Of a stretch of 64,000 nt of DNA, positions 1-10,945 are shown piece by piece. Numbering within the stretch: the first letter of the stretch is position 1; each line of letters starts with the position of its first letter. The notes below the pieces were generated by a model. It did no database searches. It was not told the DNA's origin and saw only the letters and a program-made list of their open reading frames with translations. A program made the position numbers and the translations under genes. Source of the stretch: Cristatella mucedo (taxonomy: Eukaryota > Bryozoa > Phylactolaemata > Cristatellidae); contig WPIO01000008.1 in the NCBI GenBank assembly GCA_009760855.2, positions 5,587,501-5,651,500 on the forward strand, read 5' to 3'.

Positions 1-42
1 TCTCTCTCTCTTTCGGTCGCTCACTCTCTCTCTCCCTCTCCT
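1..42. repeat. (CT)n-rich microsatellite at the window edge
   Basis: Interrupted CT dinucleotide run that probably continues to the left of the window. Confidence 0.8.
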
Positions 43-552
43 GCAGGTCACTCACTCACTGTTAATTCAAGTAAAGAGCAGCTGATTTTATGACCGCGTG
101 CCTCTCACACCAGAAGAACTTTAGCGGCTTTTAACCGATCGCAGTGGGTGCTAAACAACAGCATTCTGAAGGACCAAAATTCCCGACCCAAGTTGTGCTG
201 TGCCAGCACTCTGTCTCTGGGCTTATAGCCAGAGTAAAAGAGGTGGCAGCATGCAATATAAGATTGCCAAAGCTCGAATACGAGATTTGGGACGGGATAA
301 GTGCGCCGCCTTGCCTCCTGAGGAGACCTCTCTAAACACGCTGCTGGGGTAAAGTTGCATCCCCGGAAGCCCGGGAAGCCTGGGAAGCTCCGGTTGCTCA
401 GCGCCAAGCTCTTACAGCGAGCTCCAGATCCACTCGCAGTCGCAGTGACAGCCCCTGGGCAATCCGCTTGAGCCATGAAAGCTCGGACTTTTATCTCCTG
501 GCCATATTTAGGACCGGCTAATCGGTCTCCACCGATTAAGCACACCGTCGCC
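43..552. other. No gene recognised
   Basis: Unique-looking DNA before the first SINE. A 146-codon minus-strand open frame is present (105-545), but it has no recognisable domain and no supporting splice or promoter context. I do not call it. Confidence 0.4.
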
Positions 553-690
553 GAGCCGGTACGGTCCAGCGGTTAAGGTGCTTGCCCCGACCAAGGTGCT
601 TGAGGTCTTGGGATCGAGCCCCGAGGCATATGTGAAGCGCCTGAATAGAGATTAATTTCTCTTAGAGCGCTATACAAATTAATTATATTT
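553..690 (+). mobile_element. SINE-1 (tRNA-derived, LINE-type tail)
   Basis: The tRNA-like head carries an A-box-like GGTCCAGCGGTTAAGG and a B-box-like GATCGAGCCCC. It is followed by the family signature AGAGATTAATTTCTCTTAG and the tail GCGCTATACAAATTAATTAT. It aligns by eye with the copies at 7451, 21488, 24968, 45490, 47562 and 55632. Confidence 0.8.
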
Positions 691-1212
691 TTTCACGCCA
701 GGCCGATGAGATCAGAAGCTTGTTCCTATACGTTTGGCTGAGCATCGCTAGCTGTGCTTTCAGGAGCAATACTCAATTCGGCGAGTTTGTCCCGCTAGCA
801 TCGAACCTTCACGTGTTCTTCGAGTCGCTCCATCTGTTAGCAGCTGCTGCGATACGGAGCACTCGGTCCGCATCGAGTCGTGAATTTTTCATCGAGGCCT
901 CCCCCTGCTTCCTGCTTGGATGCGCGCGCTTTCCCGCCTTTTTTCTTCGCTCCTCGGCATCTCGCGCACGCACACACGCACGCGCCGCCGGCGCCGACCA
1001 GCTCAGTCTGTTGCTCACCCGCTGTCCGTTCGTGGATGCACCGCAGGGAGTCAGCCGTACGTCGTCTCAAACTTGGGCGCCGCCGCTGGAAGCTGAGGCT
1101 TCGGCGGAGGCGAACCAAAGTGCAGCAGCCCGGCCCTGCTCGCTGCGGCTCGCTGCACCTCCGACGTCCTTTCGTAAAAAACGGCAAAGTTTTCCTCCTT
1201 CTTCTTCCGTAG
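691..1212. other. Intron or upstream region of gene 1
   Basis: GC-rich toward the right, ending in a strong polypyrimidine tract (1189-1208) and a CGTAG acceptor. The exon preceding 1213 was not located. It may lie here or outside the window. Confidence 0.4.
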
Positions 1213-1663
1213 CTCCGACGGTCACTCAGGAGTGAAGCGCGTCCGCGGAAGCGAGGACGGCACCAAAGCCTACTACCAGAGCAAGGTGGCGAGCGCGTCT
1301 ACGGCTCTCTCTGCTCACGACCACTCCAACTACAACAACACGCCTGGCCTGGGAGAGTTTATAGGTCAGCGAGCGAGCGGTCGGGCTCACTGCATCCGGC
1401 GACAAGACTCGGCGCTTTCGGCGATCCGTTAGTCCGCGCTCGAGCGACAGCTGCTGCGACTCGCGGCGAAGGCTGGCGCAATTTTTTTCAGCCGTGATGA
1501 ACGGCGTCGAGTTTCGCACTAGACACAACGACTATAAATTAGTGATGCCATCCTCGTCGCCAACGTACCAGGCCACGCAGCACATACCCACACCCGAAGT
1601 TCCGCCACAAGTAAGCGCCGGCGGTGCGGCTAGTGCGGGACGGTAACAAGTAATTCGAGAATT

Positions 1664-1744
<81 letters not shown>

Positions 1745-1755
1745 AAGAGATAGAA

Positions 1756-1786
<31 letters not shown>

Positions 1787-4700
1787 TATATATACATATA
1801 TATCTCAATTTATATATAATATATAATATATATATATATATCAATTTATATATAATATATAATATATATATATATACATATAGAGAGAGAGAGAGGGAGA
1901 GAGCGAGCGATCTCGACATGGCGATGTGAGCGTGCTGACCATGCTTTTGTAGGTCACCTCCAAGCGGAACGTGAGCGAGCAGATCATCGAAATGAGGGAA
2001 TGGTTCAAAGCGTGGAGGGATCAGAACTACACGGTGAGAGATTACAGGAAATACTTCAAGCCAATCGTTTGCTATCTGGAGGGCGCTTGGACTCAGAGCA
2101 TAGCCAAGCTCGCCGAGCCGTTCTCCAGCGAGAGGCACGCCATCGACGCACAGACCTGGCTAGAGTTAACGGTAGGTGGCTTTTCCGTTCATCGGCCTAT
2201 TGGTAGATCGCCCTTTAACACTGCAAGCTCGTCGTCGTCGTGGCTTATATTAAAGGGCTGGCCTGCACAAAGAGAACACACTAATTGCTTTAAAAAAGAG
2301 TGTAACTTAAACAATTCTTCCGTTGCCACTTTGTGTTTGTATCTTTTTAGTTTTCGTAGACCGTCGTCAGAGGACTCGGTACCTTATTCACTGGTATCGA
2401 TTTTAATTGTTCTTGCTTTCATCGCCTACCACGGTCTCGGCTCTTGAATCCGTGTAGGTCTTCGCCTTATACTGAGCACTGAGCTCTTGAATCCGCGTAG
2501 GTATAAGCCTTATCTGAGCATGAAGTTTTGTCGGGCAGACCCGACCGTATTGCCCGAACAAATCAAAGAACAAATCAGCGAGATTACTCGATGCCCAAGC
2601 ATGTGCGCTGCTATTCCGGGAACCAATTATAAGTGAGGATTATGCGCAAAGATTATTCCGTCCTGAAGCCGATTGGGCTAGAGTATTAAAAGGCTGAGAC
2701 ATCAACTGAATTTGTCTTGTTCTCGCTTTACCTAATATATTCGTACAGGAATTCTTTGTTCTCGCTATATACCTAATTTATTCGTACGGGAATTCTTAGG
2801 ATATGCACGCGTAACGAAACCCGCACAGCTCAAATAGTTGAGATGCATCCTTCGCTATTTTTAGACTGTACGGCGTTAAGCTTCGCCGTTGTGGGGAAAA
2901 CTCAGTCTTGCCTTGCAGTAGCATGAAGTGTCACAGCACAAGCGATCGCTGTCTTTACAGAACAAGATCGAGTTCACGTCATACACCGGTCGCAAAAACC
3001 TCAACGAGAATTATGCCTTTCTGCCGACCAAAATTGTGGACATCGTCGATGGAACCCCAGTGTATGCTCAGTGGAACTATCGCATCTTGTGCCATCCAAT
3101 ATCCTTCGATTTGCCTCTCAAGGTCTTCCAGACCGTGGACGAGCTAAGCACGCGCCTCAAGTTCAGAATGCGTTACGATCAGCTGACAGCGTCAAAGCTG
3201 GCCAGGTAATCGATCGTCCGCTCGCGCGGCGGCGCCCGGACTACGCTCGGTTGACCTCGGTCACCCGCCTCCCTCCCTCCTTGCAGCAGCCGACCACGTG
3301 TGGCTCCAGCTCAAAATTGATACTTTGCCGCCGATGCCGTGCGGAGGGAGCGAACGCCAGGTGCTTCGGGCGTGTTCGTGACCATGCCAAGTGCCTATCT
3401 CGGCGGCAGCCTCGCAGCTTGCGGCCGTCTGCCAATCAGAGCCTATAGTGCCATCGTCGTCTATATGGCCTATTTCCGCCACACTGCAGGTTTCGAGTTG
3501 GGCCCGACACGAAGTGGGATGGCAAGAACGGCGCCTACAGCTTCAACTCCCTCATGGAGAAGATAATGAACGAAGTACCCGGTGAGCCTCAAGCCGCAAG
3601 CGGTATAATGATCATATAAGCATAACAGAATAAAATATAATGATATATTGTATAATGATAATATAAAAAAGTATTATGAGCCGCAAGCGGTGACAAGAAA
3701 GGCGTTTCCAGCGACCGCTGCACAGCGTTGGCTTGTCGCGGCGTCGTCAAGAAGCTATCGCAGCGGCGATACAAGCTTAGCTGCTCCTATTTGTTTGTGT
3801 CATCAGGCGTGGACAACTATGGAGCCAACATTACGGACAACGTCTTGTTCAACGTTGCACTTAATCCTACGTGCGCTAACCAGTCTCTCAATGCAGCTTA
3901 CTACCACCGCTGGTCATGTCTACAGAAGCCAGACGCCATGGGCCTCAGCTTGACCCGGTCGGGCTTCAACGATGAGAACTTGTTCGTCGCTTTGACGAAT
4001 CAGGCCACGGTTATTGCAAAAAAGGTTACAGATTGCTACAGTAAGTTGGCTGCCAGCTTCTACAGTAAGTTGGTTGCAAAGATTTGAGTGACTATTTCGC
4101 AGAAGGTTACACGGACTATTGTACCATGCGCTTTCTGCCGATCTATCTAAGCAGGCGTTGCATCATACGGAGCCTCCCTGCGCCAACGATCATTTTTGCT
4201 GATTCTTGGACTTGAAAAGTAAGCTTGGTTCAAGCAGCTACCTTTCGTGTCCTAGATGCAAGCTCATCCAGTTGCCAGACGTTCAGCCAGAGAGTGACGT
4301 ACGCTATTCCTATTGAGATAATATACACGACACCACTTATGTCGTGGAATCCATACAACCTAAGCACAAATCGTAAGTAAAGCCTACGTGTCTAGCTCTC
4401 GCGTGTTTTGAGTTCTGGTACACATCAGTCTGACCTTCACCTTTCCCACGCACGATCACCCGCTTCTAATGTTGTTTTTATCACTCACTGGCAATGTTGC
4501 AAGTATTGTAGCCGACAGCCGGCTCGAATATCTCACTTTAAAACTATGTGCTGGGGTTTGCGAACTGCAGTGCTTCGTGAACTTAACTAGGTCGATAGCT
4601 TCAACGTAAACGCCGTGACTCCTGCTGATTTATAGTGCGCGCCGCTCACCCCGTCTAGCAGCGCAACGTCTTCGAGGTCTTTTCCTTCACTATACAGGCT

Positions 4701-6361
4701 CCTTGATTCCTTTAGGCGGCTTAGCCGCACCGCCTACTTTGACTTCGGGCGTTAAGCAGCTTCTCCCGCCAGCCACGACCACCAGCCCACAGCCTAAACG
4801 CTCTCTATGACGACTGACACCACAGCACCTTTGAGTTCATGTATTTGAAAGAAAACTTGTATACTCCACTTATTCCTAGCCGCCTTTGCCTGGCATGTGC
4901 GAATTGCTTTGAGGCGCTTGCTCGAGCTCCAGACGTTCAAGATATCACGTTTAGCCCCATCAAATCGCGTTTCCGTAACTCTAAGTCCCACACGGGTCGC
5001 CACAGAGGGTCAGTGAGCAGCAGCCGACTGCCCACCGCTTCTCGACGTTCATCCATCGGTGGCCGATCGCCAAAACAGCATAAGCGCGCTCACGCACTAC
5101 GACTGACCTCAACCCGCGACGAAAGCCTTTCGTCGTCGACATCCATTCTAACATTACGTCACTGTCATTTTGCAGCTGAAAGAGTAGTGACCCAGGGAGG
5201 CGCACGCGACGGAAGCCCCGGCCGGCCGTACAACGGTACTAACCCGATCGTCTATCATTACGCGACTCCAGTCGAGTTCTTTAGCGGTGGAGAGGTAGGA
5301 CGCATGCTTAAACGCGAAACTCGGCGCCTATCTGTGACTCTTTCCCTCTGTCGCGTTCGCTGTGAGAAATCGGCGTGGGCGACAACCCGGTATCGCTGAC
5401 CATAGATCAACAAGAACCCTGCCGACACAGCCGCTGGCCAGGTCTCGGTCCTGGACCAGAAAGGCGTCGCCTACAACGTCGCAGCCTCCGGTATCCGAAT
5501 ACTTCACCCAAACGTGCCCGGGGTTGGCGTACTTCGGCAGCGCTTCCCCGTTTTTCCCGTTCACGAAGAAGGCGGAGCCCTCTACAGCGAACTCGAGGCC
5601 GTCAAGGACGCGCTCATGGAGCAGCTCACGTGAGCAGCGAACGAGCGCCAGTACTGCGCCCCGCCCCGGGCCCCCCCGCCCCCCCCCCCCGCCCAGCCGC
5701 AATATTGGCATTCCGCTTTGTATCGAAGTCCCGGATGGGAAGCTGCGAGCATTCGCCCGTCCCTGCGGTAAGCCAGCGCTACCCGGCGTCGACTCGAAGC
5801 CCAAGGCTGTCATGGTCGCCTGGCAGGCCGCGCCGCCACGCTGCGTTCCTTCGCAGGTACCAGCCGCTATACCGCCAGCCGGTCAACTCCAGCGCCCCTC
5901 GAAACGCCCTCGCCACCGGTGTGACCCTGGCGACTAACGTCGCGCCAGTGCCGATGCCGCATGAACACACGGTCGACCTTACTGCCGGCGAGCTCGACAT
6001 CCTGCGGCAGGGCGGCACCGTGGAAAAAGTGGGTGGCCCGCCACCGCTGCCGCCGCCGCCGCCGCCGCCGCCGCCGCAAGCGCCCGTGCACGCCATTCAA
6101 CCGCAACCGCAGACTCAGCTGGGGCAGTGCTGACCCGCGCCCCCCCCCCCTCCAACCGACCCCGGCTCGCCTTGTGCTAGAGGAGCGGCACTACCGACTG
6201 CTTTGCAGGTGAGCTCTGTCGCTCAAGGACACAATCACATTATCGTGGTCGGCTTGGCGAGCGGCAACGGCAGCGCTGCGACAGCGTATCGAATGGTTTC
6301 CTGCAACGGAACTCCGGCTTGCCGCGACGGGCACAATTCTCTGCGCGTCAATTCAAACTAG
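1213..6361 (+). CDS. Uncharacterised multi-exon secreted-type protein with His-x-His module (5' end missing)
   Basis: Exons read by splice sites and phase: 1213-1364, 1492-1610, 1953-2171, 2961-3205, 3490-3581, 3807-4040, 4103 to about 4150 (end unresolved), 4256-4372, 5176-5294, 5406-5629, 5857-6028, 6209-6361 (TAG stop). Except around exon 7, every junction keeps frame; the total is about 630 codons. Landmarks in order: SAHDHSNYNNTPGLGEF, VEFRTRHNDYKL, MREWFKAWRDQNYTV, FLPTKIVDIVDG, NAAYYHRW, DAMGLSLTRSGF, MSWNPYNL, YNGTNPIVYHYATPVEFF, ASGIRILHPNVPGVG. The C-terminus has two similar halves, MPHEHTVDLTAGELDIL and QGHNHIIVV, followed by CRDGHNSLRV. At least nine N-x-S/T sequons and several cysteines suggest an extracellular protein; the HxH pairs suggest metal binding (inference). 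I do not recognise a named family and assign no function. No signal peptide is visible because the first exon is missing. Confidence 0.75.
1669..1895. repeat. (GA)n followed by AT-rich repeat in an intron of gene 1
   Basis: A near-pure GA run (1669-1740) grades into interrupted GA. Two near-identical AT-rich blocks (about 1800-1880) and a second GA stretch follow. It lies wholly inside the 1611-1952 intron. Confidence 0.85.
2443..2800. repeat. Two short tandem duplications in an intron
   Basis: A unit of about 40 bp built on CTCTTGAATCCGTGTAGGT is repeated at 2443-2518. A second unit built on TTGTTCTCGC and TTCGTACAGGAATTCTT is repeated at 2713-2800. Both lie in the 2172-2960 intron of gene 1. 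Confidence 0.6.
3592..3691. mobile_element. 74-bp AT-rich insertion flanked by 13-bp direct repeats
   Basis: AGCCGCAAGCGGT occurs at 3592-3604 and again at 3679-3691. Between the copies is an AT-rich stretch unlike the surrounding DNA. This arrangement fits a small insertion with a target-site duplication in the 3582-3806 intron. No transposon family is recognised. Confidence 0.5.
4036..4083 (+). repeat. 24-bp tandem duplication carrying two 5' splice sites
   Basis: CTACAGTAAGTTGG occurs twice, putting GTAAGT donors at 4041 and 4065. The spacing is 24 nt, so use of the second donor would add eight codons without shifting frame and without a stop. Confidence 0.65.
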
Positions 6362-6904
6362 CGCCGCCGTTTGCCGCTTCGAAGGCCACGGCCGGCAGCG
6401 TTCCGCTGCTCGCCGAGTTCGTCTGCGAAGTGAGCGGATTTCCACGAGTACGGCCTCGGCGGCGGCGGCGGCGGCGGCTGCTATTGCTGCCGCTGTTGCC
6501 CTTGCTGTTCTGCCGAGCGAATACGTCACTTGCTCGGTTTAATCAGCCGGCCTCTGCGAACGCGGCAGCGACGAGCAAGCGCGCTCGCGCGCGGAAGCGG
6601 CTCCCGTCGCATCTTCTGAGCCCCCGACTGCTGCTACGGCGGCGGCGGCAGTTCAGCCATATTGTTATGGCATGCGCGCACGACGGCGGCTTCTGTACTA
6701 ATGCCGCGAGGCCGCAAAAGTCGCGCTCGAAACCGCGGGCTCGCTAACGATTACCCGACCCGCAGTGAATGCCGGATGCCGAAAGCTGGCGAAGCCGCGA
6801 AGCGCTCGCAGCGAGCGCTGCAGGCGTTCAAGGAGCTATTGAGGCAGCTGCTGCTGCCTCGACGACGCTCGCGCGAGTGTTCGAAGCGTGACTAAGCAAG
6901 CGGC

Positions 6905-6910
6905 AATAAA
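6905..6910 (+). terminator. Polyadenylation signal AATAAA, likely of gene 1
   Basis: Canonical AATAAA about 545 nt after the TAG stop, with T/C-rich DNA just downstream. It is the first clear signal after that stop. The stretch 6362-6904 would be the 3' UTR. It is GC-rich and contains only low-complexity open frames. Confidence 0.5.
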
Positions 6911-6932
6911 GAGCGTCCTCTCTTTAATGCAG

Positions 6933-6940
6933 TATAAAAA
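6933..6940 (+). promoter_or_regulatory. TATA-like box
   Basis: TATAAAAA about 25 nt after the AATAAA signal. No coding region that it could serve was recognised downstream before the SINE at 7451. It may be chance. Confidence 0.25.
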
Positions 6941-7450
6941 CCCCGAGCTACCTTAGCGCGTGGTGCAGTCTATTCGGTGGTCTCCGAGGGCGGCACGTGT
7001 CCAGCGCGTACAGCCGTAGCTCGCAACGACTCCTGGAAACCCAAAGTGCAACGAATAGACTTTTATAGAAATTGGTCTTTTTAAGACGCAGAACCGTGGA
7101 GCACGACAGAGCTGGCTCATAATAGTCATAATTCAGTAAGTGGTTGTCAGGTTGCTGATATATCTTTAGCTATCAGTACTACAGGTGTATCGAAGCTCTT
7201 CAGGGTAACTGGTGCATACCTTGCGTATCCGCGGTTGTCAGGGTCGCGGGTATAGCGCCGGTTCTCGATCACGTGTTCTCAGGATGGCCGTTCGCGAAGA
7301 CCACCGACCCGAACCGACCTTACAATGACTCGATAACTGGGCCTGCCGCGACAGCTTGCTAGCACAGGGCTGAAAATTGATAGAAAATTAAATCGCATTA
7401 TTGCCATCGTCATAAGCTTCATTATTAGAATTACTGGCATGTCGTAAGTT

Positions 7451-7592
7451 CAGCTGGTTTGGTCCAGCGGTTAAGGTGCTCGCCCCGACCAAGGTCTGGC
7501 TGAGGTCGTGGGCTCGAGCCCCGAGGCATATGTGAAGCGCCTGAATAGAGATTAAGTTCTCTTGGGGCGCCATATAAATGAATTATATTTAT
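7451..7592 (+). mobile_element. SINE-1, well preserved
   Basis: The clearest copy. GGTCCAGCGGTTAAGG (A-box-like) and GGGCTCGAGCCCC (B-box-like) are followed by GAGATTAAGTTCTCTTGG and the tail GGCGCCATATAAATGAATTA. Confidence 0.85.
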
Positions 7593-8136
7593 ATTTATCA
7601 GTAAACAAAGAACCTGCTTCGCTCAAAATAGAAGTGGTCACGAAACAATTACTTTTCTCCGCATCGTCCTATAGAGTTATAAGGGACACTCTTAGAGGAA
7701 GTAACCAAGCATATGCTTGTAGCGGTAGTCATAGTCAGATAAAATGACAGACATAATATATTATTAATAATAAAAGGTCTTTTGTCTAGTGCCCTAAGAG
7801 AGATTAATCTCTATGCACATCCTTGACAAATCTCTGCAAGAGAAACTCTAACCAATAGTTAACGAAAAGCAAGGAATCCGGCCTAGGCCAGCGTGCAAAA
7901 GCACGCAGTCATTATGGCAAAGACAAGTATGCAAAAGCACACAAAAGAATTACGATTGCTGATTATTTGGACGCCATGGTAACCCGATGCCTTGTCGTGA
8001 GAACGACGCATCGGTCGACTACTTTCTTAATCGGTCGCGGAGCGGAACTAGAGAGAGAGAGACTAAGGGCAAGTACGTCTACGCCAATGCTCGCCAACGG
8101 GCGCCTTCCATAGGGGCGACGGTAAAAATTAACAGC
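7593..8136. other. No gene recognised
   Basis: AT-rich DNA. An AGAGATTAATCTCT-containing scrap near 7797 resembles a SINE-1 tail. Confidence 0.4.
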
Positions 8137-8544
8137 TCAATGGACATTTGGGTCGGCGTTCACAAGAAAGAATAATCGAGCGCGTATTGCCACAAGGCTC
8201 TTCCGCCACAGGCTCGGCGCCGGCTGCGCCATATTCTCGAGCAGTTCGCACCTGGCAAGCCGGTAGCTGCCGATCGCGCCGGTCCCTGACTTCAAGGCCG
8301 ACCATCGGTCCGTCTTCCCGCCGTAGGCTGCGAGGATGCTGTCGACCCAGGACTGAATAGAGAGCAGGAAGGCGGGCCGGCCAGCTGGGAAGCCCTGGCA
8401 GTCGCCCGCGCGTGCGCGAGCCGGCCGGGCTCGGAGCCAGTCGGGATTGACCGCGTCTTTAAAGCTGTCGTCGGTAGACGACGGCAGCCGCTGCAACCTA
8501 GATGACAGGTCAACTGAAGTCACCGCTCGCACTGCTTTTGACAT
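8137..8544 (-). CDS. Hypothetical protein, 135 codons
   Basis: Single open frame from ATG at 8544 to a stop at 8137. The product is not a family I recognise. Third codon positions are strongly G/C, and the frame includes SFKDAVNPDWLRARPARAR, SIQSWVDSILAAYGGKTDRW and ARCELLENMAQPAPSLWRK. A TATA-like element sits about 50 nt upstream of the ATG on the same strand. No polyadenylation signal was noticed close to the stop, and the 3' end could instead be a splice junction. The local DNA is GC-rich, so chance openness is possible. Alternative readings are an exon of a larger gene or a domesticated transposon piece. Confidence 0.35.
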   Translation of the reverse strand: MSKAVRAVTSVDLSSRLQRLPSSTDDSFKDAVNPDWLRARPARARAGDCQGFPAGRPAFLLSIQSWVDSILAAYGGKTDRWSALKSGTGAIGSYRLARCELLENMAQPAPSLWRKSLVAIRARLFFLVNADPNVH

Positions 8545-8593
8545 TTGCGAGACATCGCGAGGGTCAAGTCGAGCGTTCGCAAGCTGCTGGAGC

Positions 8594-8602
8594 TATTTAA
8601 AA
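8594..8602 (-). promoter_or_regulatory. TATA-like box upstream of the 8137-8544 ORF
   Basis: The minus strand reads TTTTAAATA about 50 nt upstream of the candidate ATG, a spacing compatible with a short 5' UTR. Confidence 0.3.
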
Positions 8603-9477
8603 CTGCTCCGCTCGCACGGAAGTGCGCCGATCTGCTTCGATGCAGCACTTCTCCCGTTCGAGCCACGGCTTCGTCAGTTCGCGCGACGAGGCAAGTAAGT
8701 TGCTCGGTGGCAGTGAGCGAGTACGTGCCTTTGTTTTCTCGCTCACTTTTTTGCACAGATATTCAAAGGTGAACGCGGAATCTTCGGCTGTACCTTCACT
8801 GTGCAGCTGCTCTCAAAAAACAGCGGAGAAAAAAGCAGCGAGCAACAGAGCAGAGCTCGTCCTAACGCGATGCCAACGTAAAAGTATAGCACAATAAAAG
8901 CCAAGTTCACGACCAAGGCTTGTCACTGCATCTAATTCCTATTCTTCGTCGCTTAAGCTTTCAGTCTTATCCCTGCAAAGCGTTTGCTATTTCTACATCT
9001 AAAGAATGCTCCAAGCTGCCTGCCTTTGCATGCATATTGATGTGCTGATTGTCCTTCGAGCAGACGTTTCATCTCCACTCCTACTTTTACTTCTGCGTCA
9101 GAGGGGTAAAACCATCAACAGATCCACTAATATTAATTATCGCCATTATTTTAGGCTAGACAATTAGTTTCAATAAGCGGCACTTCGGCGATAGACCAAA
9201 CAAAATGCTCTGCTGGTCGCCAATTGTCGGCAAAACACTAAGTATCGACTGCACATTTATAATTGGCTGAAAGCATAATGGCGACCTTAGCTGTTACTTA
9301 GGCAGTGGTCAGACAATGTGAGTTAATAGGCCTTTGATTCTTAAAATCCGAGGTCATTGGTTCAATGCCCGAGAATTGAACAACAATACACTTTGTTCTC
9401 TGTATGACTAAAATACTTATTGAACAGCAAAATACTAATTTAACCATTATGAAGCACCTTATACCACCTTAAGAGTT
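8603..9477. other. No gene recognised
   Basis: Both strands contain only short open frames without recognisable motifs. An AATAAA (about 8892) is present but cannot be tied to a gene. Confidence 0.4.
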
Positions 9478-9640
9478 CGCTTATTTAACAGCCTCATTTA
9501 TATAGTGGCAGAAGAGCCTACACGCCGATCATCACCGCTTGCAATAGTTAATAAAGAATCGGCCAGTGCAGGACTCTAACCCACTACCCGATTCTTGAAG
9601 TGCGAGCACATTACCCCTGGGCTAAAACCCAGGGGCTTAA
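9478..9640 (-). mobile_element. SINE-2 (tRNA-derived), diverged
   Basis: On the plus strand it runs from TTTAACAGCCTCATTTATAT through CATCACCGCTTGCAAT to the tRNA-like head near GCCCAGGGG. The same order is seen at 12062, 18590 and 26838. Confidence 0.65.
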
Positions 9641-10844
9641 CAGAACTCTGTTGCAAGCCTCGGCAAATTGACTAAAGAGAATGTACGTCAACAGATTAGT
9701 GATAGCAGCATGCATGAAACTTGTTTTTCCATGAATAGGTGGATCTTTCGCTTCGCTCTAGATGTCAAAAGGCAGGCGAGTGAGTATATACAGGTGCAAG
9801 TTCTGCTGCAGGCGCAAGCATTTCGAATTGACATTCGTGTATAACTGTGCAAAATTTTCAGAACAGTAAGCTAATTTGAAGTCCGTTTACACCAGTTTTA
9901 ATGGTAGCTTGGTTGTCCATTCAAGGTTCACTTAAATTCATAAATGCATGCCGTCTTGTACATGTGGAAAAAATTCCATGGATTATCAGGCGTATTAGCA
10001 GCAAGTCTCCAACCAATCAGCCATTGGAGGATGGTAGGAGGATCCCACTGAAATATAATGTATCGCCTTTTAGCCTGTCTAACTAAAATTAGTTTACGGC
10101 CTTCAAGGAGGCGAAGTTTTTGACAATAGCCGCTGCCAGATGTCTCGACGATTCCTCTGCGCGTCTGCAGAGCTCCTGCTCATTCTTTCACGCGGCCGGC
10201 GTCACTGCAGCCGCACATGAGCCGGCGCCACGCCAGTACACTAACGCCGTCCTCCGCACGGGAAAAAAGCGAGAGAGAGAGAGACGAAAGAGGCGCCGGA
10301 GGCCGGACGGACGATGTTCACTGCCACACGTATGCGGTGTGTTGCTAGGGCGAGTGTGTGGTGTGATGCTGCCAGCATGGTTTCAGTCGAGCTGACACCC
10401 GAGGAATTTCCAATGGTTCCTCGGGGCGTTTGGTCGGCAGCCATTGAGCGACAGCTGCTAATGCATGCAAGGTGAGAGGATAAATTAAAAATCTCTGCTA
10501 CTCGTGGGTTGATCGGATGACCGATTGCGAATAAACCTGTGGTGATCAGTAATATTGTTCGAGTGAAATTGACACCCTTGGCGATGGCAGCAGAAGCAGT
10601 GCGATTGAATAGATACATGAAACAGGATCGGCTAGTTGACCTCCGTAGAAGGCGACCGTTTAAGTGAAGTTGTAATAAAAGATTTTACGGCGCCCCAAGA
10701 ATGCTAAGTATTTTTATTTAGGCGGTCAACATAAACCAAAAGAGTAACCTGTGATTAGATTTTGTATTTCAGTTCGCATAAGCACACACGGCTATTTGCA
10801 TGGTCGGAACGAATGCTGTAAGAAACGGGTGAGTTTTAGGCACA
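9641..10844. other. No gene recognised
   Basis: No open frame with a recognisable product. A short GA run lies near 10270. Confidence 0.4.
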
Positions 10845-10945
10845 TAGTCAGATCATCTCGTGACGTCTGTCGGTAATGAGTTCCAGGCTTTGAGAGCACA
10901 TTAACTGAAGGCGTGATCTCAATGGATTTGAGGTTGGCTATGGCA
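10845..10945 (-). mobile_element. LINE-A fragment
   Basis: The minus strand matches the C-terminal block around AWNSLPT of other LINE-A copies. No tail is attached. Confidence 0.55.

Noticed and set aside
5328-6106. Gly- and Pro-rich overlapping frames on both strands
   Set aside because: Shadows of gene 1 exons and of the CCG run in its intron. The real reading splices 6028 to 6209 and skips the poly-Pro segment.
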